A stretch of DNA of 64,000 nucleotides from Niebla homalea (taxonomy: Eukaryota; Ascomycota; Lecanoromycetes; Lecanorales; Ramalinaceae), in contig JAHGAU010000031.1 of the NCBI GenBank assembly GCA_019925105.1, forward strand, positions 322,501-386,500, read 5' to 3'. This document shows, piece after piece, positions 22,926 through 33,184 of the stretch. How positions within the stretch are numbered: position 1 is the first letter of the stretch; each line of letters starts with the position of its first letter. A program made the translations under genes and the position numbers. The notes beneath the pieces were generated by a model. It was not told where the DNA came from and made no database searches. It saw only the letters and a program-made list of their open reading frames with translations.

Positions 22926-23135
22926 GGGTTCAGGGGTAATGATAGCCCAAGTACAGGCCCTACCGGGCCTACCCCGGGCTAAGCCCGGGGTTATTCCGGG
23001 ATAAGGAGTATTATTAATTGGGTATATAAGGGCCTCCGGCTTTTTTATTTTTATACTTTTATACTTTAATATCTTTAATTATACGTAATATACCCTTTAC
23101 CTTCTAACCACCCCAAAGGGGCTTATACTTTAACA
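22926..23135 (+). repeat. LTR family A, nearly full copy
   Basis: Begins GGGTTCAGGGG directly after the previous copy's CTAACA, so it lacks only the first five or six bases, and ends ACTTTAACA. Moderate transition damage. Confidence 0.75.
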
Positions 23136-23290
23136 GTTAAAAGGTATAAGTTACTTAATTATTATTATATATAAAGTAAAACTATATGCAAGGCCCTATG
23201 CCGCTATCCCACTTGGGTCTAGCACGTCCGCCTTATCTAATCTGATCCGCGTCACGTGATCTCCCAAGTGGCGATCCTGTACATTCAACA
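23136..23290 (-). repeat. LTR family B copy, reverse orientation
   Basis: Reverse complement of the solo LTR at 28064-28225 over almost its full length, ending at ATTCAACA (TGTTGAAT on the minus strand). The left part is RIP-damaged and fused to the family A copy; the right part is almost undamaged. It marks the boundary with the gene-rich region, about 260 bp from the ligase gene. Confidence 0.75.
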
Positions 23291-23550
23291 ACTAAGTCCT
23301 CTCTCTCTTGCTCGTCTGCCGCTTCTCTGGTAAGATCATCTGGCTGTGGTTCCTTTGCCTCCACGCCAGCATAGACTCCGCTCATCAACTGCACGAAGCT
23401 CACTGTCCGTAAATGAGAAGTCATCCCGCGGCTCCAAAAGCTCTCATTACTCATGTATCCTCAAACAAGACCTCAATCTATCAGGTTAAGCCAAGTGCGT
23501 TGCCAATGATATGTACAGAGTCTACACCAATCTAGTTCAACCCCTACCGT

Positions 23551-25266
23551 TCACAGCTTCGGCCTGCCAACCTGACACTCCCCTTCTTCTGCAGCCTTCA
23601 TCTTGAGGACACGTCTTAAGATTTTTCCACTCGCGCTCTTGGGAATTTCATCGACGAACCTGACGCCGCCCCGCAGCCTTTTATGGTTGGCGACTTTGGC
23701 TTGCATCCAGCCCTGTATGTTCTGCACAGTCCTCTCATTCCTCTCCACACCAGCCTTTACAGCAATGTAAGCCCGGGGTAATTCAGTAGCTTGTTCCTTG
23801 TCGTATACGCCAATCACCGCAACATCATTGATCGCATCATGACTCAGCAATAGTCCCTCCAGCTCAGCCGGCGGTACCTGAAAGCCTTTGTATTTGATGA
23901 GCTCCTTCACGCGATCCGTGATGAAGAAGTTGCCATCCTCGTCCTGATGTCCTACATCTCCTGTCTTGAAAAAGCCATCTGGTGTCAACGCATTCCGTGT
24001 AGCTTCTGGGTTGTTGTGATAGCCCTTGAAGATGTTGGGGCCCTTGATCCACAATTCACCAGTTTCTCCCACGGAGACTTCCTGTTCATCGGGAGACATG
24101 TACTTCGCTGTCTGATTGGGCAGCATCGTACCGACAGCCCCGATGCTCGTATACCACCTTTCCCAAGGTTGAGTGTGCGTACTGGGACTCGTTTCGCTCA
24201 AGCCATAGCCTTGCTTGATTGGAACCTTGATGCGCTGGTAGACCGAGTCCACCAGTTGTCTCGTCAAGGGCGCAGCCCCACTGTTCATCATGCGCAGACT
24301 GCTTAGATCATACTTCTCTACGACAGGGTGCTTGCCAAGAAGGAGAATCACTGGAGGCACAACGTATGCAAATGTGATACTGTATTTCTCAATGTTTGCG
24401 CAGAATTTCTCGATGTCAAATTTAGACATGACGGTCAGAGTCCAGCCAGAGTACATGCACTGATGGACGAGGCAATTCAGTCCTAGACAATTGAGTCTCC
24501 TGTAGTCACCAAGATGGGGAAGAACCTTACCGTAGATATGAAAGAAGGGCAAAAACCCCAATATCTGATCTCCCTGTCCATCCTTGCCTCCATTCCAAGT
24601 TAGGTTGCCACCTTCTCCAGCGCTCAGTTGTAGTATGTTGGATACGATATTCGAGTGAGTAAGCATGACGCCTTTGGGATGGCCAGTCGTACCGGAGCTA
24701 TATGAAAGAAAGGCAAGATCGTTCTGTGGATCAACCGGTGTCCTTCGGTAGCGTTTGGTGCCTGCAAGGTTCTTGACGGACGAAAAGTGCTTGAACCTAG
24801 CTGACTCATCTCTCTCGTCACCGATCAAGACAATTCGATCCTCTGCAATACCAACTCGTTGCGCTGCTTGAATGGCGACGGGTAGAATGGCCTTTTGCGT
24901 GATCAAAGCACTGGCCCCTGCATCCTTCAACTGAAACGCCAATTCGTCGACCGTATACCCCGGGTTCGCCGGTGAGATGATTCCTCCCGCCCAGTGAGTT
25001 CCCCAAGTGACAATCGGCATATCAATTGAGTTTGGGGTGAAGAGGCCCATTACGTCGCCCTTCTTCCACTCCCATACTGATCTGAGCCCCTTCCCAAAGT
25101 CAATGGCTGCGTCTTTGACCTGAGCATAAGTGTAGGATCGACCCGTATCTGTATCTTTGTATATGAGCTTCGTATCAGGGTATGGTCGGTCTTTGTTCTC
25201 AAATAGGTGGCCCCAAATATCTACATTGGGAACGTCGATCTTCGGATACAGTGATTCCGTAGGCAT
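23551..25266 (-). CDS. 4-coumarate-CoA-ligase-like acyl-CoA synthetase, probably peroxisomal
   Basis: ANL-superfamily adenylating enzyme: activates a carboxylic acid with ATP and transfers it to CoA. The P-loop-like AMP-binding motif YSSGTTGHPKGV is at residues 188-200; GYGLSE and the TGD/ITDRVKELIKYKGFQV region follow, and the C-terminal catalytic Lys context PKSASGKILRR is present. One 48-bp intron (24483-24530, GTAAGG..CTAG) has no stop and keeps frame. Splicing it restores the family's FFHIYGL block and gives 555 aa. The C-terminus ends PKL, a variant of the SKL peroxisomal signal. The substrate cannot be told from sequence. It is divergent from ATP11 with about 250 bp between start codons. 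Confidence 0.9.
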   Translation of the reverse strand: MPTESLYPKIDVPNVDIWGHLFENKDRPYPDTKLIYKDTDTGRSYTYAQVKDAAIDFGKGLRSVWEWKKGDVMGLFTPNSIDMPIVTWGTHWAGGIISPANPGYTVDELAFQLKDAGASALITQKAILPVAIQAAQRVGIAEDRIVLIGDERDESARFKHFSSVKNLAGTKRYRRTPVDPQNDLAFLSYSSGTTGHPKGVMLTHSNIVSNILQLSAGEGGNLTWNGGKDGQGDQILGFLPFFHIYGKVLPHLGDYRRLNCLGLNCLVHQCMYSGWTLTVMSKFDIEKFCANIEKYSITFAYVVPPVILLLGKHPVVEKYDLSSLRMMNSGAAPLTRQLVDSVYQRIKVPIKQGYGLSETSPSTHTQPWERWYTSIGAVGTMLPNQTAKYMSPDEQEVSVGETGELWIKGPNIFKGYHNNPEATRNALTPDGFFKTGDVGHQDEDGNFFITDRVKELIKYKGFQVPPAELEGLLLSHDAINDVAVIGVYDKEQATELPRAYIAVKAGVERNERTVQNIQGWMQAKVANHKRLRGGVRFVDEIPKSASGKILRRVLKMKAAEEGECQVGRPKL

Positions 25267-25515
25267 GATAGGCAGAAAAAGATCACAGGCTGCATCAACG
25301 CCCGTCTGCTAATGCCTGTATTTGAGTCTGCCTCCCCTGAGCCCAGCTTGGGAGAACATTGTACAGAGGTAGAGTGGAAAATGCGGGGAAGCGCCAGAGG
25401 AGGCGGAGCGGAAATCGGAAGTGAATTGCCGAGGTGGTGAATGATAGGGCTGAGTGAGGCTTAGGGCTGAGACTTAGGGCTTAGTACTATTCCGTAGGTT
25501 GTTACAGATGTTGAA
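25267..25515. promoter_or_regulatory. Shared divergent promoter region, ligase / ATP11
   Basis: 249 bp between the two start codons. A short direct repeat GGGCTGAG..GCTTAGGGCTGAGACTTAGGGCTTAG lies at about 25447-25483. No specific factor site is recognised. Confidence 0.4.
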
Positions 25516-26610
25516 ATGCATTTTCTAATGATTAATATTTCCAGATCGTCAGCCAACGCCAACGCCACAGCCCGTCAAGACCTTGCAGGCGGGCACATGA
25601 CTAGCTTGAAGGCCATTACAGGTCGTCCGGCCTTTGGAGCAACTGCGCCACGCCTGCTGAATCCTCAGCGGCGATGGGCGCAAGTGCACGATGTCAGATT
25701 TCTGGTGACGCATCAGCAGAATGCAAGAGTCGTTGAGAAGTACAAGGACAAGCTGCAGCGCAAAGCAAAAGAGTCAGTGGTAGTCAAAGCCTTTCAAAGC
25801 TGTTTGCCGACTGACTGCCATTCCAGGGAAGGTCTCAAGGACGTTGACGAGCTGAAGGCTGCCTACCAGACCAAGATAGAATCGCAGCGCAAGAAAGCTC
25901 TCACACCTACAGTGGACTCTGTATTGGACAAAACAGACAGTACGCCAACATCTGGCTCTTCGCGCGGCACTTCGCCATACCCAGCCCCGCCTCCCCCTCC
26001 GCAGCCAGCAGCCTCCGGCTCATCCTCCACTTCCAAAAAGGGGGTACCTCCCGGCGTCAAGACCCTTTCTTCATACATCGACGTTGCCAAAACGCTGGAG
26101 CTGCCTCAGCGCGAGATCGAATACCTGTGGCGGCTACGACACGCATCGGACAAGCAATCGCTGTGCGCCGTCATCTCCAACAACATCTACTCTCGCATCG
26201 AATCCACAGCACGGCAACATCCTCAATTCATCCTCCCGCTCCCCCGGGAAGGGAACGGCGCCGAGATACACTTCTTACAATGGACGTTCCCAACCCCTAC
26301 AACCGCAACAGTGCTCTTCACCCATCTGGCCGAGTTCAAGCTGCGAGGAGAGTTCGCGCAGCCTCACACCACCTGCACACATCATCTGGACTTGCGGCAA
26401 CAGAAGGGACTTGTGCTGTTGCAAGGCACTGTCGCGGAGGGCCGAGGTCTCACCGTCGATGAGGGCAGGTGGCTGCTCATGTGCTTGCAGAAATTCTACG
26501 GGGGTGAGGGAGAGCAGCCGGCAAAACGGAGGCTGTTGGAAAGCTTCAGTGGTGGTGACGAGGCATTCAAGGTGGAGGAACTTCTCGAAGAGGCAGAAAA
26601 GATTGTTTGA
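25516..26610 (+). CDS. ATP11: Mitochondrial F1-ATP synthase assembly factor ATP11
   Basis: Chaperone that binds the F1 beta subunit during ATP synthase assembly in the mitochondrial matrix. The C-terminal two thirds match the ATP11 family: VKTLSSYIDVAKTLELP, IEYLWRLRHA, then a beta-rich stretch with FLQWTFP, and LRGEFAQPHTT. The N-terminus is rich in Arg/Ser/Ala and suits a targeting peptide; Met29 (MTSLKAITG) is an alternative start. A 54-bp intron without stops (25773-25826, GTCAGT..CCAG) joins KAK to EEGLKDVDELK, restoring the conserved helix, so the protein is about 346 aa. A Pro/Ser-rich linker (SPYPAPPPPPQP) precedes the core. Confidence 0.9.
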   Translation: MHFLMINISRSSANANATARQDLAGGHMTSLKAITGRPAFGATAPRLLNPQRRWAQVHDVRFLVTHQQNARVVEKYKDKLQRKAKESVVVKAFQSCLPTDCHSREGLKDVDELKAAYQTKIESQRKKALTPTVDSVLDKTDSTPTSGSSRGTSPYPAPPPPPQPAASGSSSTSKKGVPPGVKTLSSYIDVAKTLELPQREIEYLWRLRHASDKQSLCAVISNNIYSRIESTARQHPQFILPLPREGNGAEIHFLQWTFPTPTTATVLFTHLAEFKLRGEFAQPHTTCTHHLDLRQQKGLVLLQGTVAEGRGLTVDEGRWLLMCLQKFYGGEGEQPAKRRLLESFSGGDEAFKVEELLEEAEKIV

Positions 26611-28053
26611 GCGGTATTCTGATGAGCAGATGGGCCTTGATCCAGCGACGTTCTCTCGAAACGGACCTCTGAGGTATGCCTAGATAGCGCATCAGGTATG
26701 GCCTACACGAGTGGCAGGGTACTTTGTCTTGCGTTCAAGGAGAAAGGATGTTTACCCCACTTCTTTACCTTCCAGAATCTTACACAGCGCCGACATATCG
26801 ATGTCAATGCCCAACTGCTCCTCCATGATCTTTACCGTTATTCTGTCCGCCCCCGCTTCGATCAATCCACGCATGGGGCGCGCAGCCAGGGCAAGCAATT
26901 CATTGGATGCTGCCACACAGGTGTGCTTCATCTTGATCAGGTTCGCCAGACGCCTTGTCTCTGTGCAGGCGAATATAGCCGACCACGAAGGGCAACTGGT
27001 TCTCCTTTTCGATGTAACAACCACCGTAAACCTTCACAAGCAGTGGATTGCACGCCTCATGTACTTGACGGAGAAGCCTCCAACACCATCTGTGCATCAA
27101 GAAATAATCAAACGACATCTCAACTTGTTCCGCGTTTAAAGCGTTTGCCAGGATTTCCAGAAAGTCCAGAGCTGGGATTGACGTGGAGCGCCATTTAGGC
27201 ATGTTGATCAGGGAGCCAGACTTTGACTGCTTGACCCTCGTTCTGCCTTTACTGTCTGTAGCTTCTGTCGTGCCCCCCTCATCATCCTCACTATGGTCCA
27301 ATTTCGATTGGAAGATTAATTCTATTGCTTCTCTCGTCCAGGACACCGTCGCTTCGTTGTTCGTGTACCTCGGAGCACACAATTTAGCCGTTGGACACAG
27401 CTCGGAAAGACCCCTCGGACCCTTCTTGGAGGCGACCGTGGCGTTTGCCCTACGGTCCCTGCCAAAATTGGCCGCTGAGTAACCCATATTGAGCCCGTAA
27501 CGTTTGAGGTATCCTTCCGGATCCGTGGGGCGGTCACCAACAAAGAAGGCCTCTGCGCTTTGCATAGAAATGATCAATTCCATGTCCTAAGTGAATCGCA
27601 GGGTCAGCATTGCTTTGTAGGACATGAAACTCACGAAACACGGATAAATGTGGAGCGAGGGTCTCAGTAGTGTACTTACCCTCCATGGCATAGGCAGAAG
27701 TTGTTCTTGACGCGCAGCGTTATAGAGCTGTGCAACGTAGATCAAGGAACCCCATGCGTTGCTAAATGTGACTCCAAGCTCTTGCGCCCGCATTCTGAGG
27801 CTGAACAAAATCAGCCCGCACAGAAGAGGGTTTGCTTTGAGCATGCCATATGGTTTTGGGACCGGCAGCATGCGTGCCTGAGGGAACTACTTGGACTTAG
27901 TGAACGATGTCAGCATCTTTGAGGAGACTCTACCTCTTGGAGTCTTTCTGCGACAATGTCCTTGTCCAACCAGTCCTGGACCACTCTGATGAAGTCTTTG
28001 AGAGACTCATCGTTCGACGAAGGCCAATTCTCAATCCGAAGTGACTCATGGAA

Positions 28054-28208
28054 CTGCAGAGTATGTTGAATGTGCAGGATCGCCACTTGGGAGATCACGT
28101 GACGCGGATCAGATTAGATAAGGCGGACGTGCTAGACCCAAGTGGGATAGCGGCATATGGCCTTGCACATAGTCTCACTTTGTACATAGTAATAATCAAG
28201 CAACTTAC
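28054..28208 (-). other. Candidate new intron created by the solo LTR
   Basis: On the minus strand, a consensus GTAAGT donor lies inside the LTR (28208-28203) and a TGCAG acceptor lies in the host exon just past the target duplication (28058-28054). Removing these 155 bp leaves a net gain of four codons (LKLRG replacing Q) and restores the reading frame exactly. Predicted only. Confidence 0.4.
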
Positions 28209-28225
28209 ACCTCTCAATTTCAACA
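28064..28225 (+). repeat. Solo LTR family B, undamaged, inserted in an exon
   Basis: 162 bp from TGTTGAATGTGCAGG to CTCAATTTCAACA, with perfect TGTTGAA/TTCAACA terminal inverted repeats. Flanked by the exact 5-bp duplication GAGTA (28059-28063 and 28226-28230). It is the cleanest member of the family also seen at 1022 and 23136. No RIP-like changes are visible. Confidence 0.92.
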
Positions 28226-28619
28226 GAGTATTTCTAATTGTGTTTTTCAACATGTTTGCGGCTTGCATGAGCTGCTGAAACGGCTGCTCTGTAGCGTCCT
28301 CAAGAGCGCGTTGGGCATCAAGGAAACATTGCACCGCAAACACGAGCCCTACAGAGACGAGGGAGTCTGGTCTAAGCTTCTCTATTTCCCGAATGAGGTC
28401 ATCCAACACGAGCGGATGGCTGCTACTGATCCTGCCGAAGAGAACAAGGTCAGGGAGGCTCTCAAAGAGATTAAGCTGGTCGTCTTTAAATCTGTCTCTG
28501 GGTGATTTATTGGACCATAAAGTTTCCGTATCGCGAGTTCCAAGATGCCCCAGTATGGAGGCTATAATGTTGTATAATTTTTTCCGGTGGAGAGTGTCAC
28601 ACCTTGATTGGTCTCGCAT

Positions 28620-29257
28620 CCAGGAGTCCCCTGCTCGTAGGCAGAGACATGGCGGGAGTGTCCATCACGCAAGAAAGATGAGAATTCACCCTGTGCCAAA
28701 GGTGCGTGCATCATGGGTATGGATCAATGAAACAGAATGTGCTCGAAGAGAGAACCGTCCCTGACGATGAAGCAGGAGCCGTCGACTTCCTTGCCGTCCC
28801 TTGAGATACTCGATCATGGTCTGCTTTGCCTGTCCCGAAGCGTCGAGGATACTGGTAGTCTGGGAAGTCAACAATATTAAGAGTGTACGGATCCGTACAG
28901 AGTTCAGAGCCGTTCTGTAGAAAGTGGAAAACAAGATGCACGGAATAAGTTCCGTATGCCAAGCCTGTTCCCAATGTTTGGTGGGAAGGTGAATACCTAC
29001 CTACGGAGGAGAGGGGCAAGGGCAATGGCGCAATGCAATGTCGACAACCACCTTCAGACCCGTGGCTTGCTTGCGAAAGATCTAGCTTCGGACTACCGAC
29101 GTCATGCAACATTGAGAGGGCGGAAGATACGTCTACACAGTACGAAGCTCATCCGGTTGGCTCTTTGCTTAGCTTGGGCGTCACCAGAGGTTTTAGACCC
29201 AGTCTCTTGATTGCAATCAAAGACCAAAGCTTCCATCCGTTCACTACCTCGCTCTGC
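28620..29257. other. Region with weak coding signal upstream of the DUF6604-like gene
   Basis: Two overlapping minus-strand frames (28711-29112 and 28686-28934) run here, probably containing missing 5' exons of the DUF6604-like gene, but neither shows a recognisable domain and no confident splice pair was found. It also includes the 3' flank of the FAP1 gene. Confidence 0.3.
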
Positions 29258-32200
29258 TCACTGTTCAAATGCCAGCTCAGCATCCTTGCCATTCATGACG
29301 TGTGTCTCTTCCGTTGAGCCATTTCTGTTACTACCTGGGCTCTCTTCCCTTGCCATCTCCTGTTCCCAGTCATCGACTACTTCCTCCGTCAGTGCTTTCT
29401 TCATGCCGTCCTTCTTCTTTTTCGAATTGAGAGTGGACAGTACTGTAAATTGGGACTTTTGACCTAGACCGCTGTGGGGCCTCAAGGTTCTCGGCGTTGT
29501 GGACTTTGCAGCGACTCGACTCCACCCATCATTGTTTGCTGCCTCGTCCGTTTCTCGGCGAATGACATTCAAAGATGAGTCGAGAGAGCAGAGCTGAATG
29601 GATGCTGCAAGTTGCTTGGAGGACGTGGTGGCACTGATAGGGGACTTTATTGATTTCACGGCCGCTTCAATTGCAGAGCTTGAGATGACTGTCGAGACAG
29701 CTGCGGCACGAGCCTTGATCACGACCTCTTCGCTTGGGAGGAAAGAAATGTCATAGGCAAAACCTGGCGTAGAAGTGAAGGTTGCGGAGTAATGGTTGCG
29801 GAGTTCATCCAAGGTAAGGCCAAAGCGAGGGGAGGAAAGCAACAAACCACTGTAAGGTTCGCTATTGGCATGAAGTCGTCTCACGGGCTCTGCTACAGTC
29901 ACAGCGGCAGCAGCAACTGATGCCTCCGCGTTCCGGATCCGAACACACTCAGCCATTGTCTTCATCGGCGCCATAATGAAGCGGGGAGTCTTGAAGATAC
30001 AGACATGTCGATGAGGTTCAGGATCAACACTCTCACTATCAAATCCAAAGTCTTCAGCCAGGGAGTGTAGGAATGCTCGTTGAGAACTTGGCATGGGCTT
30101 GAATCGAAGACGCTTCTCATCCTCGTCCGCTGCAAACACACGATATTCTCTTTCTTGAATCTGCGCCCATCTGCTGCTTTCGCGGTACATCTTCAGTGTC
30201 TCGATGGAGTAGGGGACATGATCATCTTTGAGAGTATTAGAATCAATATTCAGAGCTTGAGCGAGTCGTTGATTCCTTGCAAGCCTTGCGCACTCATCGT
30301 CACAGCTGAGCGATTTCTTACTGTTTCCCTCACTGTTCTTTGAAGCATTGCATTTGATTTCTTGTTTGACATGCTGACACTCACAGGTGATGAACATCTT
30401 GTTCTGGCAAGGCTTGTCTTCTTTGCAAGCGGCCGGGGCATGACATCGCTCTTCACAGGAATGCCCACAAACCTTCTTCGCCTTTCCGCAAGCCTGTTGA
30501 CAAGCTACTCCAACGTCCTCGCATTGACCAGGCCGATGGCATTGATTACGACAGAAGTGAGACCCACACCTGAGTTTCCTACCGCACACCTCTCCACACC
30601 GAGCTTCGGTCAAGAAACAAGGCTGGTTTTTGAGGGTCCTCTTCCCACATAGACATGGTTTCTGCTGCAAGAAGGGGCATTTGGGACATCTCTCAGAGTC
30701 TCCATGACAGTTGTGCGGGACTCTAGGATGTCCACACGCTTTGGGTCGTTCACACTCGAACCTGCAAGCTGGTGAAGACGTGCCGCATGGCAAGGGAGGC
30801 TGCAAGACAGTCTTCCCGCAATTGCAACTCACTTCCTCGAAGATGGCTTCTCGACAGCTATTGCACGCCCCTTTGTGGCAAAGCTCTGGACATTCATGAT
30901 TGCCACATTTGAGCAGGCGCCCGCAGACGCGAGTGCAGATATGCTCAGGCTCGTAACCTTCATCCAGAAGACGAGAGGCTCCCAGTGGCTTTAGCTTTCG
31001 CCTGGTGGCTTGACGTTCGGCAGCTTTGCGCTCTCCAGTACAACATCGCTCACCACACTCATGGCGTCGACAGTTCAGATTCGCTCTGCAAGCTCTGGTG
31101 CATTGCGGCGGCTCCTCAAGCCCCTGATGGCATAGGGTGGTGGATTTTGTCCGGCCGCATCGACAGGCAATTTCCATGGTCAACAGGCATGGAAAGCACG
31201 GGTCCGAATGACAGATGCGTTGACATTCGTGTCCGCAAGGCAAGGGCTTGTCGCACTGCTTGCTACAGTTCGGTATCGGGTCTTCGCATGAAGTACGAGG
31301 TGTCGTCAGAATGGCGTCGAGTGCTGTCTTACCGCAAGGGCAGCGGGAGACAAGCGATGGAGACTGAGGGCATAGTTGTGGGTTGAGGTCCTGAGGATGG
31401 CATTTTTTCTGGCATTTATGCTTGCCGCAGTCGAACAGGCGTCCACAGAAATCTCCGCATTCAAAAGCACCTGTCCAATCTGTCGGTCCATCGGTGGAGC
31501 TGTCTGCACGTATGCTCGGCTTCTCCTCTCCTCGATTGCAGCACAACAAAGTCTGCTCGGAGTTGCCACAGTAGCATCGACATTCCATCGTAGTCTCGCA
31601 GGCGCCACAAAGCCCCTCATGACATGGCCTTGCACAGTAGTGTTCGCTGCAGGGCATCATATCTCCACAGATCTCTCCACAGCTCCACCCAGATTCATAA
31701 TTGGTATCGACGCACCTTCTCGAGGTCGAGCTCTTCCCACAAAAGCAACTCTGCACTGGTCCCATTTGCTTGCAAGGAGGGCAAGGACCAGCATGACATA
31801 GCAGATCACAGGGATGTGGACAGGGTTTAGGTAAGATCCTGGGTTTGGTGCAGCTCTGGCCACATGAGTGGGGGGGTAAGCCGGAGATAGATATTGGATC
31901 CTCGTCTTTTCCGCACCAACAGAGATATGCAGAGGGGAGGCTCTCTTTGGGAAGATTGCAGCCAGGACATCTCCACTGCCTTGCTGGGGGTAGATCACCA
32001 TTCTGGTTACGTTGCTGGGCAAGGGTAGAGCCTTCGTTTGTAGCCCACTTCTTTATACAGCCCAAGTGAAAGACGGTCCAGCAGGTAATACACGACCATA
32101 CCTTGGAGTGAGACGTGATATCATCGCTGCAAATTGCGCATTCGTAAACCCTGTTCGTGATATCTTCGTGCGTTCTTGTCGCGATGTCATGAGCTTGTGA

Positions 32201-32638
32201 TTTCTTGATTGATGCTCGCCGAGCTCCTGCCTTGCCTTTCACATGGTTGCGTGCCTTGGGATGGTTGGTGGAGACTCTGGCTTGATGAGGCTGACCGGGC
32301 ACAAAGGAGGGGGCATCAGCCTGCAAGGACGATAACCCCGGTGGAAGTATTGCTGGAAGTATTGGTGTCTCAGGTTGAGCGGTGAGCCTGCCACCGAATT
32401 GTCTTCTTGGAATCCCAGCAACGACATTGTCTCCATTTTCATTTCCCTGAGCCAGCGAAGTTCCTATCGTGTTTCCACCAGTGCTGTTGCCGCCCCTTCC
32501 TCGGCCTCTTCCCCCCGCCCGTCCCCGACTTCTTCCTCTACCATCACCCCTACCTCGTCCAGACACTGTAGTCGAGTCTATTGGGCCACTCCCAGCGTTT
32601 GGAGGCTCTGTGGCGGCTGGAGGTGTCGTTAAGGGCAT
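29258..32638 (-). CDS. FAP1: FAP1-like NF-X1-type zinc-finger protein
   Basis: Uninterrupted 1126-aa ORF. Gly/Arg-rich N-terminus (RGG-type, residues 27-50), then a RING-like finger (about 167-235: CAIC...CWTVFHLGC...RWRCPGC), a long series of NF-X1 Cys/His repeats of the form CG..C...CH.G.C (about 235-760), and an R3H-like segment (SSQRAFLHSLAEDFGFDSESVDPEPHRHV, about 860-900) followed by a conserved C-terminal region. Yeast FAP1 binds FKBP12 and counters rapamycin; metazoan NFX1 is a transcription repressor and possible E3 ligase. The architecture is complete and of usual length. Confidence 0.92.
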   Translation of the reverse strand: MPLTTPPAATEPPNAGSGPIDSTTVSGRGRGDGRGRSRGRAGGRGRGRGGNSTGGNTIGTSLAQGNENGDNVVAGIPRRQFGGRLTAQPETPILPAILPPGLSSLQADAPSFVPGQPHQARVSTNHPKARNHVKGKAGARRASIKKSQAHDIATRTHEDITNRVYECAICSDDITSHSKVWSCITCWTVFHLGCIKKWATNEGSTLAQQRNQNGDLPPARQWRCPGCNLPKESLPSAYLCWCGKDEDPISISGLPPHSCGQSCTKPRILPKPCPHPCDLLCHAGPCPPCKQMGPVQSCFCGKSSTSRRCVDTNYESGWSCGEICGDMMPCSEHYCARPCHEGLCGACETTMECRCYCGNSEQTLLCCNRGEEKPSIRADSSTDGPTDWTGAFECGDFCGRLFDCGKHKCQKKCHPQDLNPQLCPQSPSLVSRCPCGKTALDAILTTPRTSCEDPIPNCSKQCDKPLPCGHECQRICHSDPCFPCLLTMEIACRCGRTKSTTLCHQGLEEPPQCTRACRANLNCRRHECGERCCTGERKAAERQATRRKLKPLGASRLLDEGYEPEHICTRVCGRLLKCGNHECPELCHKGACNSCREAIFEEVSCNCGKTVLQPPLPCGTSSPACRFECERPKACGHPRVPHNCHGDSERCPKCPFLQQKPCLCGKRTLKNQPCFLTEARCGEVCGRKLRCGSHFCRNQCHRPGQCEDVGVACQQACGKAKKVCGHSCEERCHAPAACKEDKPCQNKMFITCECQHVKQEIKCNASKNSEGNSKKSLSCDDECARLARNQRLAQALNIDSNTLKDDHVPYSIETLKMYRESSRWAQIQEREYRVFAADEDEKRLRFKPMPSSQRAFLHSLAEDFGFDSESVDPEPHRHVCIFKTPRFIMAPMKTMAECVRIRNAEASVAAAAVTVAEPVRRLHANSEPYSGLLLSSPRFGLTLDELRNHYSATFTSTPGFAYDISFLPSEEVVIKARAAAVSTVISSSAIEAAVKSIKSPISATTSSKQLAASIQLCSLDSSLNVIRRETDEAANNDGWSRVAAKSTTPRTLRPHSGLGQKSQFTVLSTLNSKKKKDGMKKALTEEVVDDWEQEMAREESPGSNRNGSTEETHVMNGKDAELAFEQ

Positions 32639-33184
32639 TGTCCGTCAATGGCTTATTCAAGATCCGTCCCTCATGCCAGGGTGTCGCGGTGGTGCAGCAC
32701 GTATTGAAAGCAAAACAATTCAAGCTCTAGTTTTTCAGTCCCCACCAAATGTCGTTGTCGTGAGGTGTTTGCGCACCCCACTGCAGGTTGCAATGTGGAA
32801 ATGAGAATGGAAGCTTCGAAAAATCAGCTTTGGTGTATTGAGAAGAAAAAGGAAGCATGCACGGTAGCAAATCACAGAAAATAAATCTAAAGATGTGTCA
32901 AGGTTAGTGGCGAATCTCGGGGCAAATATCTGCTCCTTCTCTTTCGCCGTTTCACCTTGTTGTCAGATTGTCGGGTGACTCATCATGACTTCGTACCTTG
33001 CTTAGGCTCAGGCCTCCGTATCACAAATAGTTACTGCCAAGACTGCATAGCTTTTGGTGACTTGGCTTCGGAGTAATACATTTGCATTAAATCTAAGTAT
33101 CTACAATGCAGCTAGGCGTTCCACCAAAAATAGGTCCTCAACAGGTCCTCAATAGGACGGGTATCACAAGTTAGAAAAATTGGA
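32639..33184. other. Intergenic: FAP1 promoter and BEM46 3' flank
   Basis: No gene seen. The FAP1 upstream region lies at the left; the 3' untranslated region of the hydrolase is at the right. The pair AATAGGTCCTCAACAGGTCCTCAATAGG near 33130 is a short tandem repeat. Confidence 0.45.

Larger units (their letters stand above)
26752..28619 (-). pseudogene. DUF6604-like fungal gene, split by a solo LTR and frameshifted
   Basis: Exons read on the minus strand: 28226-28619 (start unclear), 27934-28063, 27680-27878, then 27586 down to 26752. Introns: 27879-27933 (GTAGAG..TCAG) and 27587-27679 (GTAAGT..TTAG). The product resembles large fungal proteins of the DUF6604 type (KANPLLCGLILFSLR, VTFSNAWGSLIYVAQLYNA, DPEGYLKRYGLNMGYSA); function unknown and the family name is tentative. 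Two lesions: a 162-bp LTR (28064-28225) plus duplication breaks the second exon, and near 26972 the frame shifts within VVGYI^FACTE, so the longest frame stops at 26900 while the C-terminus continues in another frame to 26752. The 5' end was not resolved. Confidence 0.55.

Noticed and set aside
26084..26683. 199-aa frame overlapping ATP11
   Set aside because: Alternative frame of the ATP11 coding sequence with Ser/Arg-rich, domain-free product.
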